A DNA stretch of 5,641 bases from Bacillota bacterium (GTDB taxonomy: Bacteria > Bacillota > Clostridia > Lachnospirales > Lachnospiraceae). The stretch is taken from assembly GCA_022717655.1 (NCBI GenBank), contig JAIIAN010000187.1, positions 1-5,641 on the forward strand, written 5' to 3'. This document shows positions 1 to 5,434 of the stretch, in pieces. How positions within the stretch are numbered: position 1 is the first letter of the stretch; every line of letters begins with the position of its first letter. The notes below the pieces were generated by a model. The model had not been told where the DNA came from. It made no database searches and was given only the letters and a program-made list of their open reading frames with translations. The position numbers were made by a program, and so were the translations under genes.

Positions 1-1
1 T

Positions 2-472
2 TACTACACTCCAAATAGAGCGGAGAATGTAGATTATCTCAAAGGCTATACAGATGCTATGTCTCTTTCAGGACTTGTTCTGTCTGGTGGTAATGCTGCA
101 TGGTTAGGCAAACCCTTACCTAAAGGCGTACTTGGTGGAATACTTTCAGCTAATGATATAGCACGCTTAGATTTGAGCAATACGGATATGGTGGTATTGT
201 CTGCGTGCCAGACAGGACAAGGCAAGGCGACATCAGAAGGATTATATGGCTTGCAACGAGCCTTCAAAAAAGCTGGAGTTGGAACAATCGTCATGTCCTT
301 ATGGAGTGTGAGCGACAAAACAACTTCTGAGTTTATGACCACATTTTATGAACGTCTTGCCGACAAGAATAATGCCTGGAACAAACGTAAGGCATTTGAG
401 GAAGCCAAAGAAATCATCAGAAAGAAGCATCCCGGTCCATTCCATTGGGCTGCGTTTGTAATGTTGGACTGA
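2..472 (+). CDS. CHAT-domain (caspase-like) peptidase, C-terminal part, 5' end outside window
   Basis: The reading frame is open from base 2, so the gene starts upstream; 156 codons are visible. They match the C-terminal half of a CHAT domain, a clan CD cysteine peptidase fold related to caspases and separases. Visible landmarks are SGLVLSGGN, the segment ILSANDIARLDLSNTDMVVL, then SACQTGQG with the presumed catalytic Cys at visible residue 69 (codon 206-208). After it come GLYGLQRAFKKAG, the strand IVMSLWSVSD, and the typical ending HWAAFVMLD. The catalytic His, normally in an ATHG-type motif a little before the SGL strand, would lie just left of the window and cannot be checked. Family members in Bacteroidota usually carry N-terminal TPR repeats, so a TPR-CHAT architecture is likely but unseen. 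The ATG at 59 is internal to the domain and is not the start. A truncated copy of the region's intergenic repeat follows the stop codon. Confidence 0.93.
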   Translation, partial: YYTPNRAENVDYLKGYTDAMSLSGLVLSGGNAAWLGKPLPKGVLGGILSANDIARLDLSNTDMVVLSACQTGQGKATSEGLYGLQRAFKKAGVGTIVMSLWSVSDKTTSEFMTTFYERLADKNNAWNKRKAFEEAKEIIRKKHPGPFHWAAFVMLD

Positions 473-473
473 T

Positions 474-526
474 GGAAATGGTTACTTTTCTCCCTCTTCT
501 ATCATAAATAGTAAAACAAAACTATT
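474..526 (+). repeat. Intergenic repeat, truncated copy (upstream half only)
   Basis: This copy starts with GGAAATGGTTACTT, then ten variable bases, then a TCATAAAT segment. GGTTACTT to the end of TCATAAAY spans 30 bases here (480-509), exactly as in the copies at 1665-1694 and 5352-5381. The right-hand half with the CGACACG box is missing: after AAAACAAAACTA the sequence runs straight into gene 2. It contains an inverted repeat, AATAGT (507-512) with ACTATT (521-526) and an 8-base loop. This hairpin has no following T tract, so I do not call it a terminator. Confidence 0.6.
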
Positions 527-532
527 GTGAAT

Positions 533-922
533 ATGAAACAGGAAGAAATAGTAAACGAGATTCGCCGAATGTGTGGTCAAACGATATCGATGCCTTCTTT
601 GGGTTGGCATTTCAAGTACAACGGACAGGTGTATTTCTATGTGGTTGGTAAAGACGAAAGCCTGATACGATTCTACATTCCTTTTGTGGTAGGACTTCCT
701 TTGTATGATAAGGAGTTGTTAAAGAAAGCGGTGAACGAAACCAACAGAAACGTAAAATTCATCAAGGCTCTTTTGTCTGAAAAAGATGAAACTAAAGTAT
801 CTTTGGATTACGACCATAAGATAACGGACAAAGAATCTGCCAAGGACATCGTACCACATATCATCAAGTCTTTGGACTTTTCGGTTGGGTACTTGGAGAA
901 AATAGTAAGAGCAAATCAATAA
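533..922 (+). CDS. Small soluble protein, possibly YbjN / type III secretion chaperone-like fold
   Basis: The protein has 129 residues from ATG 533. A GTG two codons upstream (527) is in frame, but the ATG is the more natural start. There is no signal peptide or membrane segment, so it should be cytoplasmic. The layout is an N-terminal helix (residues 1-15), a strand-rich part with GWHFKYNGQVYFYVV (24-38) and SLIRFYIPFVVG (43-54), a helix with LLKKAVNETNRNVKF (62-76), another strand around TKVSLDYDH, and a long C-terminal helix (about 100-127). The order 'short helix, W-F-x-Y-x-G strand pair, helix with N..N, strand, long helix' recalls YbjN-like and Tir-chaperone-like proteins, which are adaptor or chaperone folds. 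This is resemblance only; no catalytic motif is visible. Its TAA stop lies inside the upstream part of the repeat in front of kptA. It is the only gene after a repeat copy that lacks the CGACACG box. Confidence 0.75.
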   Translation: MKQEEIVNEIRRMCGQTISMPSLGWHFKYNGQVYFYVVGKDESLIRFYIPFVVGLPLYDKELLKKAVNETNRNVKFIKALLSEKDETKVSLDYDHKITDKESAKDIVPHIIKSLDFSVGYLEKIVRANQ

Positions 923-965
923 CAAAAACTAAAGTTGATCCCGACACGAACTAAGGGAGATTTTA
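911..965 (+). repeat. Intergenic repeat copy in front of the kptA unit
   Basis: This short copy has GCAAAT (911-916), then AATAACAAAAACTAAAG, then the box GTTGATCCCGACACG (934-948). It differs from the other three boxes by GATCCC in place of GCGCCC. GGG follows at 955-957, and the spacer from the box to the next ATG (966) is 17 nt, as in every other copy. The middle section with GGTTACTT and TCATAAAC is absent. The first bases overlap the last codons and stop of the preceding gene. Confidence 0.8.
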
Positions 966-989
966 ATGAAACAACTTATATCAGAATGA
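966..989 (+). CDS. Possible seven-codon leader ORF (MKQLISE) overlapping the kptA start
   Basis: The ATG at 966 sits exactly 17 nt after the CGACACG box, the position occupied by the gene start in the other three copies. It opens a seven-codon frame ending in TGA at 987-989, which overlaps the kptA ATG (986-988) as ATGA. That is a classic translational-coupling arrangement. It could be a coupling minigene, the scar of an earlier cassette gene, or chance. No protein evidence is possible at this length. Confidence 0.35.
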   Translation: MKQLISE

Positions 990-1501
990 ATAAAGATATA
1001 ATTAAAAAGAGCAAGCATTTAGCTTATCTGCTACGTCATGACAAAGAGTACGAGTTTGACAAAAACGGATGGAGGGAAGTCCGTGATTTGGTGCATAATC
1101 ATGGCTACACTGAAAAAGAGCTTGAAGAAATCGTTAAAAACAACAATAAACAACGTTACGAATTCAATACCTCGCACACCAAAATCAGAGCAAGACAAGG
1201 ACACTCTATCATTGTAGATGTAGAACTCCAAGAAGCAGAACCTCCGAAAAATCTCTACCACGGTACTTCTACAAAGTTTTTAAAGTCCATATTCCGAGAT
1301 GGCATAAACGGTGGAAAAAGACTATTTGTTCATCTGTCGCAAACAAAAGAAATTGCTTACGAAGTCGGCTCAAGACATGGTTCACCTTACATATTAGAGG
1401 TGAACTGTGAAAAAATGGTTGAGGACGGTATCAAATTCTATCTTTCGAGAAATGGTGTATGGCTGACTAAATATGTTGATGTCAAATACATCAAAGTATG
1501 A
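986..1501 (+). CDS. kptA: RNA 2'-phosphotransferase (Tpt1/KptA family)
   Basis: The protein has 171 residues. The family transfers an internal RNA 2'-phosphate to NAD+, giving 2'-OH RNA, ADP-ribose 1'',2''-cyclic phosphate and nicotinamide; some members also ADP-ribosylate nucleic acid ends. The family Arg-His-Arg-Arg set is intact: R17-H18 in YLLRH, R68 in IRARQGHS and R130 in VGSRHGSP. Also present are the NAD-binding YHGT (91-94), VHLSQT (115-120) and the ending SRNGVWLTKYVDVKYI. Length and order fit the full family: an N-terminal winged-helix-like lobe followed by an ADP-ribosyltransferase-fold lobe. The loop after RH is a few residues shorter than usual. ATG 986 is chosen because MNKDIIKKSKHLAYLLRH is the normal N-terminus; an in-frame TTG at 935 lies inside the repeat. 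Bacteria generally lack the tRNA splicing route that makes 2'-phosphates, so the substrate is unknown. A terminator-like hairpin follows. Confidence 0.94.
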   Translation: MNKDIIKKSKHLAYLLRHDKEYEFDKNGWREVRDLVHNHGYTEKELEEIVKNNNKQRYEFNTSHTKIRARQGHSIIVDVELQEAEPPKNLYHGTSTKFLKSIFRDGINGGKRLFVHLSQTKEIAYEVGSRHGSPYILEVNCEKMVEDGIKFYLSRNGVWLTKYVDVKYIKV

Positions 1502-1506
1502 GTATT

Positions 1507-1538
1507 AAAAACTCATGCAGGCATCCAATGCAGTTTTT
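1507..1538 (+). terminator. Terminator-like hairpin after kptA
   Basis: AAAAACT (1507-1513) pairs with AGTTTTT (1532-1538), with an inner GCA/TGC pairing that narrows the loop. It starts five bases after the kptA stop and its 3' arm ends in five T. This A/T-rich stem with little GC is weaker than a classical intrinsic terminator, but its placement fits the end of a kptA transcription unit. The 1539-1658 stretch after it holds no gene I can support. Confidence 0.5.
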
Positions 1539-1658
1539 GAAGCATCAATAAGTTTGCAAGAATGGGGTACGCCACAAAGTTAATGAACTTATAACAAACT
1601 GTATATATAAGACCTCTTTCGAGAACTTATATTAAAGTGAGGAAGGTGGGCTTTTATA

Positions 1659-1747
1659 GCAAATGGTTACTTCGATACTCTATATCTCATAAACAGACAA
1701 ATAACAAACTTAGAAGTTGCGCCCGACACGAATATAGGGAGAAAAAT
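1659..1747 (+). repeat. Intergenic repeat, full-length copy, in front of the three-gene unit
   Basis: This 89-base copy matches 5346-5434 without a length difference; by eye 63 of the first 72 bases agree. Parts in order: GCAAATGGTTACTT, ten variable bases, TATCTCATAAAC, AATAACAAACTTAGAA, the box GTTGCGCCCGACACG (1716-1730), GGG (1737-1739), and the ATG at 1748 exactly 17 nt after the box. A reading frame (GTG at 1637) runs through it into the next gene and would add 37 false residues including RSCARH. The differences between the two full copies change the encoded residues, so this frame is not under coding selection. Confidence 0.88.
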
Positions 1748-2179
1748 ATGGAACTGAAGAATGGAAATGGTTTGAATTCGTGGTTCAATGCAATCTTGTG
1801 GCTTAATATTGCATTTTCTGGTGTAGGATTGATTCTGAGCTTGATTAACCTCATGAAAGGAGACAATGGCTTTGACATTTTTACTTTTGGAAGTACTTGT
1901 GCCGTATGTGTTGCCATTGCCGGATTCTATTGGCTTTTGAAAGCAGAAAAAGTAGGTTTCTACTTATTGGTTGGTGGTTGCCTGATAAACGCAATAATTG
2001 CGTATATCCAGTACTGCAATATCAACGTGGATGACTATGGAACAATGTATTCCGTTGCAAAGAGTATGGCTTTCAAAGGTGTATGGACAAGTATCGGTAA
2101 AATAATATTCTTCATGCTTTTAATGTTATTGAAATGTGAAGGAAAGAATGTGTATCAAGCATTGTGGAATAAAGAATAG
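1748..2179 (+). CDS. Four-helix integral membrane protein, unknown function
   Basis: The protein has 143 residues from ATG 1748, the start fixed by the 17-nt register of the upstream repeat; a GTG 37 codons further up only reads through that repeat. Four hydrophobic segments are visible at about residues 14-36, 43-64, 68-88 and 113-129. A short polar N-terminus, a polar loop with NINVDDYG between helices 3 and 4, and a short tail KCEGKNVYQALWNKE complete it. This is a small inner-membrane protein of a kind common in Bacteroidales; I do not recognise a named family and no catalytic residue stands out. It is the first gene of a unit: the next start codon follows its stop after 6 nt, so it is probably cotranscribed, and possibly translationally coupled, with the two exported proteins behind it. 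Confidence 0.82.
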   Translation: MELKNGNGLNSWFNAILWLNIAFSGVGLILSLINLMKGDNGFDIFTFGSTCAVCVAIAGFYWLLKAEKVGFYLLVGGCLINAIIAYIQYCNINVDDYGTMYSVAKSMAFKGVWTSIGKIIFFMLLMLLKCEGKNVYQALWNKE

Positions 2180-2185
2180 AAGTAT

Positions 2186-3712
2186 ATGGTTAAACGTCTT
2201 GCTTTAGTATTTATGGCTTTGCTGTTGCATATTGCAACAATAAAGGCAAGTGCCATTGATGATATAATTGAGTTTTGTCAGTTGCCAAAATCCGTATATG
2301 GAATTTGTATAGACTACTGCCAAGTAGATAAGAACAAACTTACTTTTGTATGTCATATAGATAAAGAGTCAGACTCTTACAGAGCATACCTAAAAATGAT
2401 TGGTAGCACAGACTCAGAATCTATAAAACAAGATATTGAGAATGCATATGAGCAAAATGGCGGTTCTATAAATACTCAAAACATTAATTTGTATGGAACT
2501 CCACATGACGAAACATGGATTTTATACATGCTATTTAAATCACAAATGGTAACAGACATCGGGCAGTTTATATACTATCACAAAATAGGTAATGAATTGC
2601 GTCAGAATAAGGTGAGATTGTGGTTTAACATCAAAGGAACCGGTGTCCTACGTAGTACGCCAAACAAGATTATTCATAGAATTTCATTTGACATGAATGA
2701 TTTTGATGAAGTAGCAACAATAAATAAATTTGGTGGCAACGTGAATGAAGTAATGAAAGAGAAATATACAATGCTTAGAGGTATCAGATTAAACCAAAAA
2801 GCATTGCCGACACAAGCTGGCTGGGGAATTACTCTTGATTCTATAAAAATTAAGAACAATACTATAACATATTGTAGTCTGGTGTCAGATATTGTGGCAA
2901 ATACCACTTCAATAGAAAATATGAAGGGTACTATTCGACAAATGCAACTAAACATGGATGCCATAATTGATAAAGAAAAGCTGAAGAAAGCAAAAGGTTT
3001 CCCTTTGCTGAATATAAAAATGAGATATGAGTGGTATAGAAAATCTAATAAAGCAAAAGTAGCCTCTGTTACTTTTGCTTACCCATCTCTTGAAATTTTG
3101 GATGCTTGGCCAGACTCCATAAAATCAGAAGAACCAACTATAGCCTATACATCTGAGGAAGGCGAAACAAGAAACATCCCAATATGCTTATATGATCCTG
3201 TGGATTTAGGAGTTAGTGTAAACTGGTCTTCTATGAATTTAGGAGCAGATAAAGTTGATGAATGTGGTGGTTTGTTTGGTTGTGGAGACATAACTGGCAA
3301 ATTACGAAGTAGAGACAGCGTTGATTACTATATTCCAGACACTATAAAATGCATAAAAGGGAATCCTTCATACGATATTGTGAGATGTATAAAAGGAGAA
3401 TGGTGGCATATGCCTTCTGCTGAAGAATGGAACGAATTACTGAATTCAGCAATTGTTGTTCAAACAACTTACAAAGGGGTGTCTGGCTATAAAATTATAG
3501 GAACAAATGGATGTGCCATATTCTTGCCAAAGAATGGTTTTAGAGATGGTGAAAAAGAATTTTACAAAGGCACTTATGGAGTTTACTGGTCTAGCGACAT
3601 AAGCAAGAAACCTAACTGTAATGAATATTTGTATATGGATAAAGATTTCAAAATGATAGATTCATGTCCAAGATGGCGTGGTATGTCTGTTAGGCCTGTT
3701 TGTGAATATTAA
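2186..3712 (+). CDS. Exported protein with duplicated N-terminal region and C-terminal FISUMP domain
   Basis: The protein has 508 residues. Residues 1-23 form a signal peptide (MVKR, hydrophobic core, ASA just before the likely cleavage point); there is no lipobox Cys, so it is periplasmic or surface-exposed rather than a typical lipoprotein. The C-terminal part (about 338-507) is a FISUMP domain: VDLGVSVNWSSMNLGA (339-354), WHMPSAEEWNELL (407-419), NGCAIFLPKNGFR (441-453), VYWSS (466-470) and RGMSVRPV (498-505). This domain is abundant in Fibrobacter and Bacteroidota secreted proteins, has a C-type-lectin-like character, and has no assigned activity. The middle appears duplicated: YGICIDYCQVDKNKLTFVC (38-56) resembles WGITLDSIKIKNNTITYCS (213-231), each followed by a helical stretch and then a strand region. 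It sits between a membrane protein and another exported protein. Export and the FISUMP call are firm; the role is unknown. Confidence 0.88.
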   Translation: MVKRLALVFMALLLHIATIKASAIDDIIEFCQLPKSVYGICIDYCQVDKNKLTFVCHIDKESDSYRAYLKMIGSTDSESIKQDIENAYEQNGGSINTQNINLYGTPHDETWILYMLFKSQMVTDIGQFIYYHKIGNELRQNKVRLWFNIKGTGVLRSTPNKIIHRISFDMNDFDEVATINKFGGNVNEVMKEKYTMLRGIRLNQKALPTQAGWGITLDSIKIKNNTITYCSLVSDIVANTTSIENMKGTIRQMQLNMDAIIDKEKLKKAKGFPLLNIKMRYEWYRKSNKAKVASVTFAYPSLEILDAWPDSIKSEEPTIAYTSEEGETRNIPICLYDPVDLGVSVNWSSMNLGADKVDECGGLFGCGDITGKLRSRDSVDYYIPDTIKCIKGNPSYDIVRCIKGEWWHMPSAEEWNELLNSAIVVQTTYKGVSGYKIIGTNGCAIFLPKNGFRDGEKEFYKGTYGVYWSSDISKKPNCNEYLYMDKDFKMIDSCPRWRGMSVRPVCEY

Positions 3713-3727
3713 TCTAAAATTACGAAT

Positions 3728-4810
3728 ATGAAGAGAATATTTAAACTTCTGGTTATTGGCATATTGGTAACGACAACGCTATCTGTTATCGCAAATACTC
3801 ATGAAACAAAAACTGTGTCAACGCTAAAAAATACTCTACACCTACCACAAACAACACAAGTTGCAGCAGAAGGCCAAAATCTCATTGTGTTTATCAATGT
3901 GGATAGCTGCTATGACAATGGTATGGATGCTGTAACACTATGGGCATATAGACCTAAAAGTGGCAAACTGATGAAACTGTTGACAACAAATCCTAATGGT
4001 AACTATGAATGTCTCGGATATGGGGATAAGGCTCAAAAGGTCTCATTGACATCAATCCCAACAATTAACTCTGTGCATATTAACGCTGAAGAGGACAAAA
4101 TCTTGGTGGAAGGTTACGATGACAGGAATAGTTACACGTACATTATCAGTTTGACTAAAGGGCTACCAACAATTCAGTTACCTTGTAATGCGGGAATCTA
4201 CGGAATGTCTTCTGAAGAGGATTTGCCTGTAGGTCAATCTTATGTTTATCATAAGAAAGGAGGAAGATACAATGTCATTTCGGTATTTGATTGGAACGGA
4301 AACTGCCTGAAGCATACCAACCTGAAAAAAGTGCGACAAAAGAATAACTCGAATGTCCAACTATATATACAACAGTTGGAAAAATGTTTTGGCAAGATAG
4401 CCGGCAAAGAAGGACATGGATGTTGTGAATATTTCCTTTCTGATATGAACGCTGATAGTATGCCAGAGTTGTTTGTTAAGTCAGGACATAGTGAAGCAGA
4501 CTTTAAACTGGATGTATATACTATAAAGGCAGGACGAGTACATAAGATTTATAGAACCACTGCAGGGCATCGAGATTTCCAACAAGGTTCGGGGTATTTG
4601 ATAATGGTAGAAGCGCAAAGTGGGGCTTATTACAGTTGCAAGCTACTAATGAAGAACGGTAAGATAAAGGAAGAACCACTGGTTTGTAAGGACGCTTCTA
4701 TTCCTATTGCCGAATTCGATTATCCTGAATATTCAGAACCACAAATTGAATTTTATGATTATACTAATGTGCAACCGATAAAAAAAACTTTTGATGCTCT
4801 AAATTTCTAA
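3728..4810 (+). CDS. Exported protein with C-terminal Asp-rich PEL repeat-like region
   Basis: The protein has 360 residues. MKRIFKLLVIGILVTTTLSVIA is a clear signal peptide with likely cleavage near residue 22 and no lipobox Cys. Residues about 45-150 are strand-rich, with VFINVDSCYDNGMDAVTLWA (54-73) and INAEEDKILVEGYDDRNSYT resembling propeller-type blades; this is inference. Residues 233-312 carry EYFLSDMNADSMPELFVKSG, a D-x-N-x-D-x-x-P-E-L loop (239-248) like the Ca-binding loops of FG-GAP/VCBS-type segments, followed by the pattern VYTIKAGRVHKIYRTTAGHRD often seen in secreted Bacteroidales proteins. No enzyme signature is visible. It begins 15 nt after the previous stop with no repeat copy in between, so it is the third gene of the same unit; the next repeat copy starts six bases after its stop. 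Confidence 0.86.
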   Translation: MKRIFKLLVIGILVTTTLSVIANTHETKTVSTLKNTLHLPQTTQVAAEGQNLIVFINVDSCYDNGMDAVTLWAYRPKSGKLMKLLTTNPNGNYECLGYGDKAQKVSLTSIPTINSVHINAEEDKILVEGYDDRNSYTYIISLTKGLPTIQLPCNAGIYGMSSEEDLPVGQSYVYHKKGGRYNVISVFDWNGNCLKHTNLKKVRQKNNSNVQLYIQQLEKCFGKIAGKEGHGCCEYFLSDMNADSMPELFVKSGHSEADFKLDVYTIKAGRVHKIYRTTAGHRDFQQGSGYLIMVEAQSGAYYSCKLLMKNGKIKEEPLVCKDASIPIAEFDYPEYSEPQIEFYDYTNVQPIKKTFDALNF

Positions 4811-4815
4811 TTTTC

Positions 4816-4874
4816 GGAAATTGTTACAATGACAAACTAAAAGTTGCGCCCGACACGGATTTAGGGAAGACAAT
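4816..4874 (+). repeat. Intergenic repeat, short copy, in front of the 142-aa gene
   Basis: This 59-base copy has GGAAATTGTTAC (4816-4827), then directly AATGACAAACTAAAA and the box GTTGCGCCCGACACG (4843-4857), GGG (4864-4866), and the ATG at 4875, 17 nt after the box. It is 30 bases shorter than the full-length copies, and the missing part is the middle section with the TCATAAAC segment. Confidence 0.85.
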
Positions 4875-5303
4875 ATGACAGATACTTACATCGTTGTTTT
4901 ATTGTGGATTACAACCTTTGGGCTATTTGTGGTGTATAACAAGTTTCACAAATACTTGAATAAGACTTGGGAGAACAACATGCAATACTCGCTTGAAGGC
5001 AATGATGGAAACAGACTATCATTACTACGAGTGAATGGAATAGGCTTTTCTTTCTATGGGAAGTACCGAGAGGCTTTTATAGGTGATTATAAAACCTATG
5101 TCACTTATCATGTTTTTTGCTTATTCTTTATCCCAATATTGCCTTTAGGATGCTGCCGAGTAATCAAAGAAAATGGTGGATATAGAATTATAGGAGGAGA
5201 AAGAATGGCATGGAGAGAACTCTTATGCATGTTTCTTGGCTTGATAAAATGGCCTGTTGCTATTGCTGCTATTTTACATCTATTGGTCTTGTGCTTGAAA
5301 TAA
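4875..5303 (+). CDS. Three-helix integral membrane protein, unknown function
   Basis: The protein has 142 residues. The start is set by the repeat register (ATG 17 nt after the box) and by an immediate N-terminal helix. Hydrophobic segments lie at about residues 4-22, 76-94 and 115-140. Between the first two is a soluble stretch with LLRVNGIGFSFYGKYREAF (50-68). The second helix ends in IPILPLGCCRVIKE, where two adjacent Cys sit at the membrane edge, and GGYRIIGGER follows. I recognise no named family. It is alone between two repeat copies, so it forms its own unit. A second + frame at 5210-5422 overlaps its 3' end and continues into the next repeat; I treat that one as spurious. Confidence 0.82.
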   Translation: MTDTYIVVLLWITTFGLFVVYNKFHKYLNKTWENNMQYSLEGNDGNRLSLLRVNGIGFSFYGKYREAFIGDYKTYVTYHVFCLFFIPILPLGCCRVIKENGGYRIIGGERMAWRELLCMFLGLIKWPVAIAAILHLLVLCLK

Positions 5304-5345
5304 TCTCTCCAAGAAATGCGGTTGGAAGCTACATTATTTTTAATG

Positions 5346-5434
5346 GCAATTGGTTACTTATGTACCCTGTATCTCATAAACTGTCAAATAACAAACATAG
5401 AAGTTGCGCCCGACACGGATAAGGGTATGTTAGT
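5346..5434 (+). repeat. Intergenic repeat, full-length copy, in front of the last gene
   Basis: This 89-base copy is colinear with 1659-1747: GCAATTGGTTACTT, ten variable bases, TATCTCATAAAC, AATAACAAACATAGAA, then the box GTTGCGCCCGACACG (5403-5417). GGG (5423-5425) is one base nearer the box than in the other copies, yet the box-to-ATG distance is still 17 nt (ATG at 5435). Another ATG at 5427 opens only three codons before TGA, so the register decides the start. Confidence 0.88.

Noticed and set aside
46..342. 98-codon minus-strand frame opposite the CHAT gene, and similar minus frames elsewhere
   Set aside because: Each lies opposite a clearly supported + strand gene and shows no domain or independent start context.
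1549..1556. TAAGTTTG as a Bacteroidota -7 promoter box (TAnnTTTG)
   Set aside because: No TTTG-like -33 element at the required spacing of about 19-21 nt upstream, and it overlaps the end of the terminator-like hairpin region; a promoter cannot be supported.
1561..1600. Possible decayed repeat copy (AATGGGGTAC, then ATAACAAACT identical to 1701-1710)
   Set aside because: Only a 10-base match plus a loose ATGG..TAC; the spacing is wrong and there is no box. AT-rich chance similarity is likely.
1585..1631. Direct repeat GAACTTATA (1585-1593, 1623-1631) and small inverted repeat CTTATA/TATAAG (1588-1611)
   Set aside because: Short, A/T-rich and with a 12-base loop; expected by chance in such sequence and not linked to any gene boundary.
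1659..1747. Repeat as an integron attC site (TAACAAAC followed by GTTGCGC looks similar to attC ends)
   Set aside because: GTTGCGC does not fit the GTTRRRY core, no matching RYYYAAC partner gives the long imperfect palindrome of attC, the ATG lies at a fixed distance that attC does not impose, and no integrase is visible.
4791..4815. TTTTG followed by TAATTTTC before the 142-aa gene as a promoter
   Set aside because: The spacing between the two boxes is about 14 nt, too short for the Bacteroidota consensus, and the -7 box is imperfect.
5210..5422. 70-codon + frame overlapping the end of the 142-aa gene
   Set aside because: Its first half is an alternative frame of the membrane-protein gene and its second half is the intergenic repeat ending in RSCARH; no independent support.
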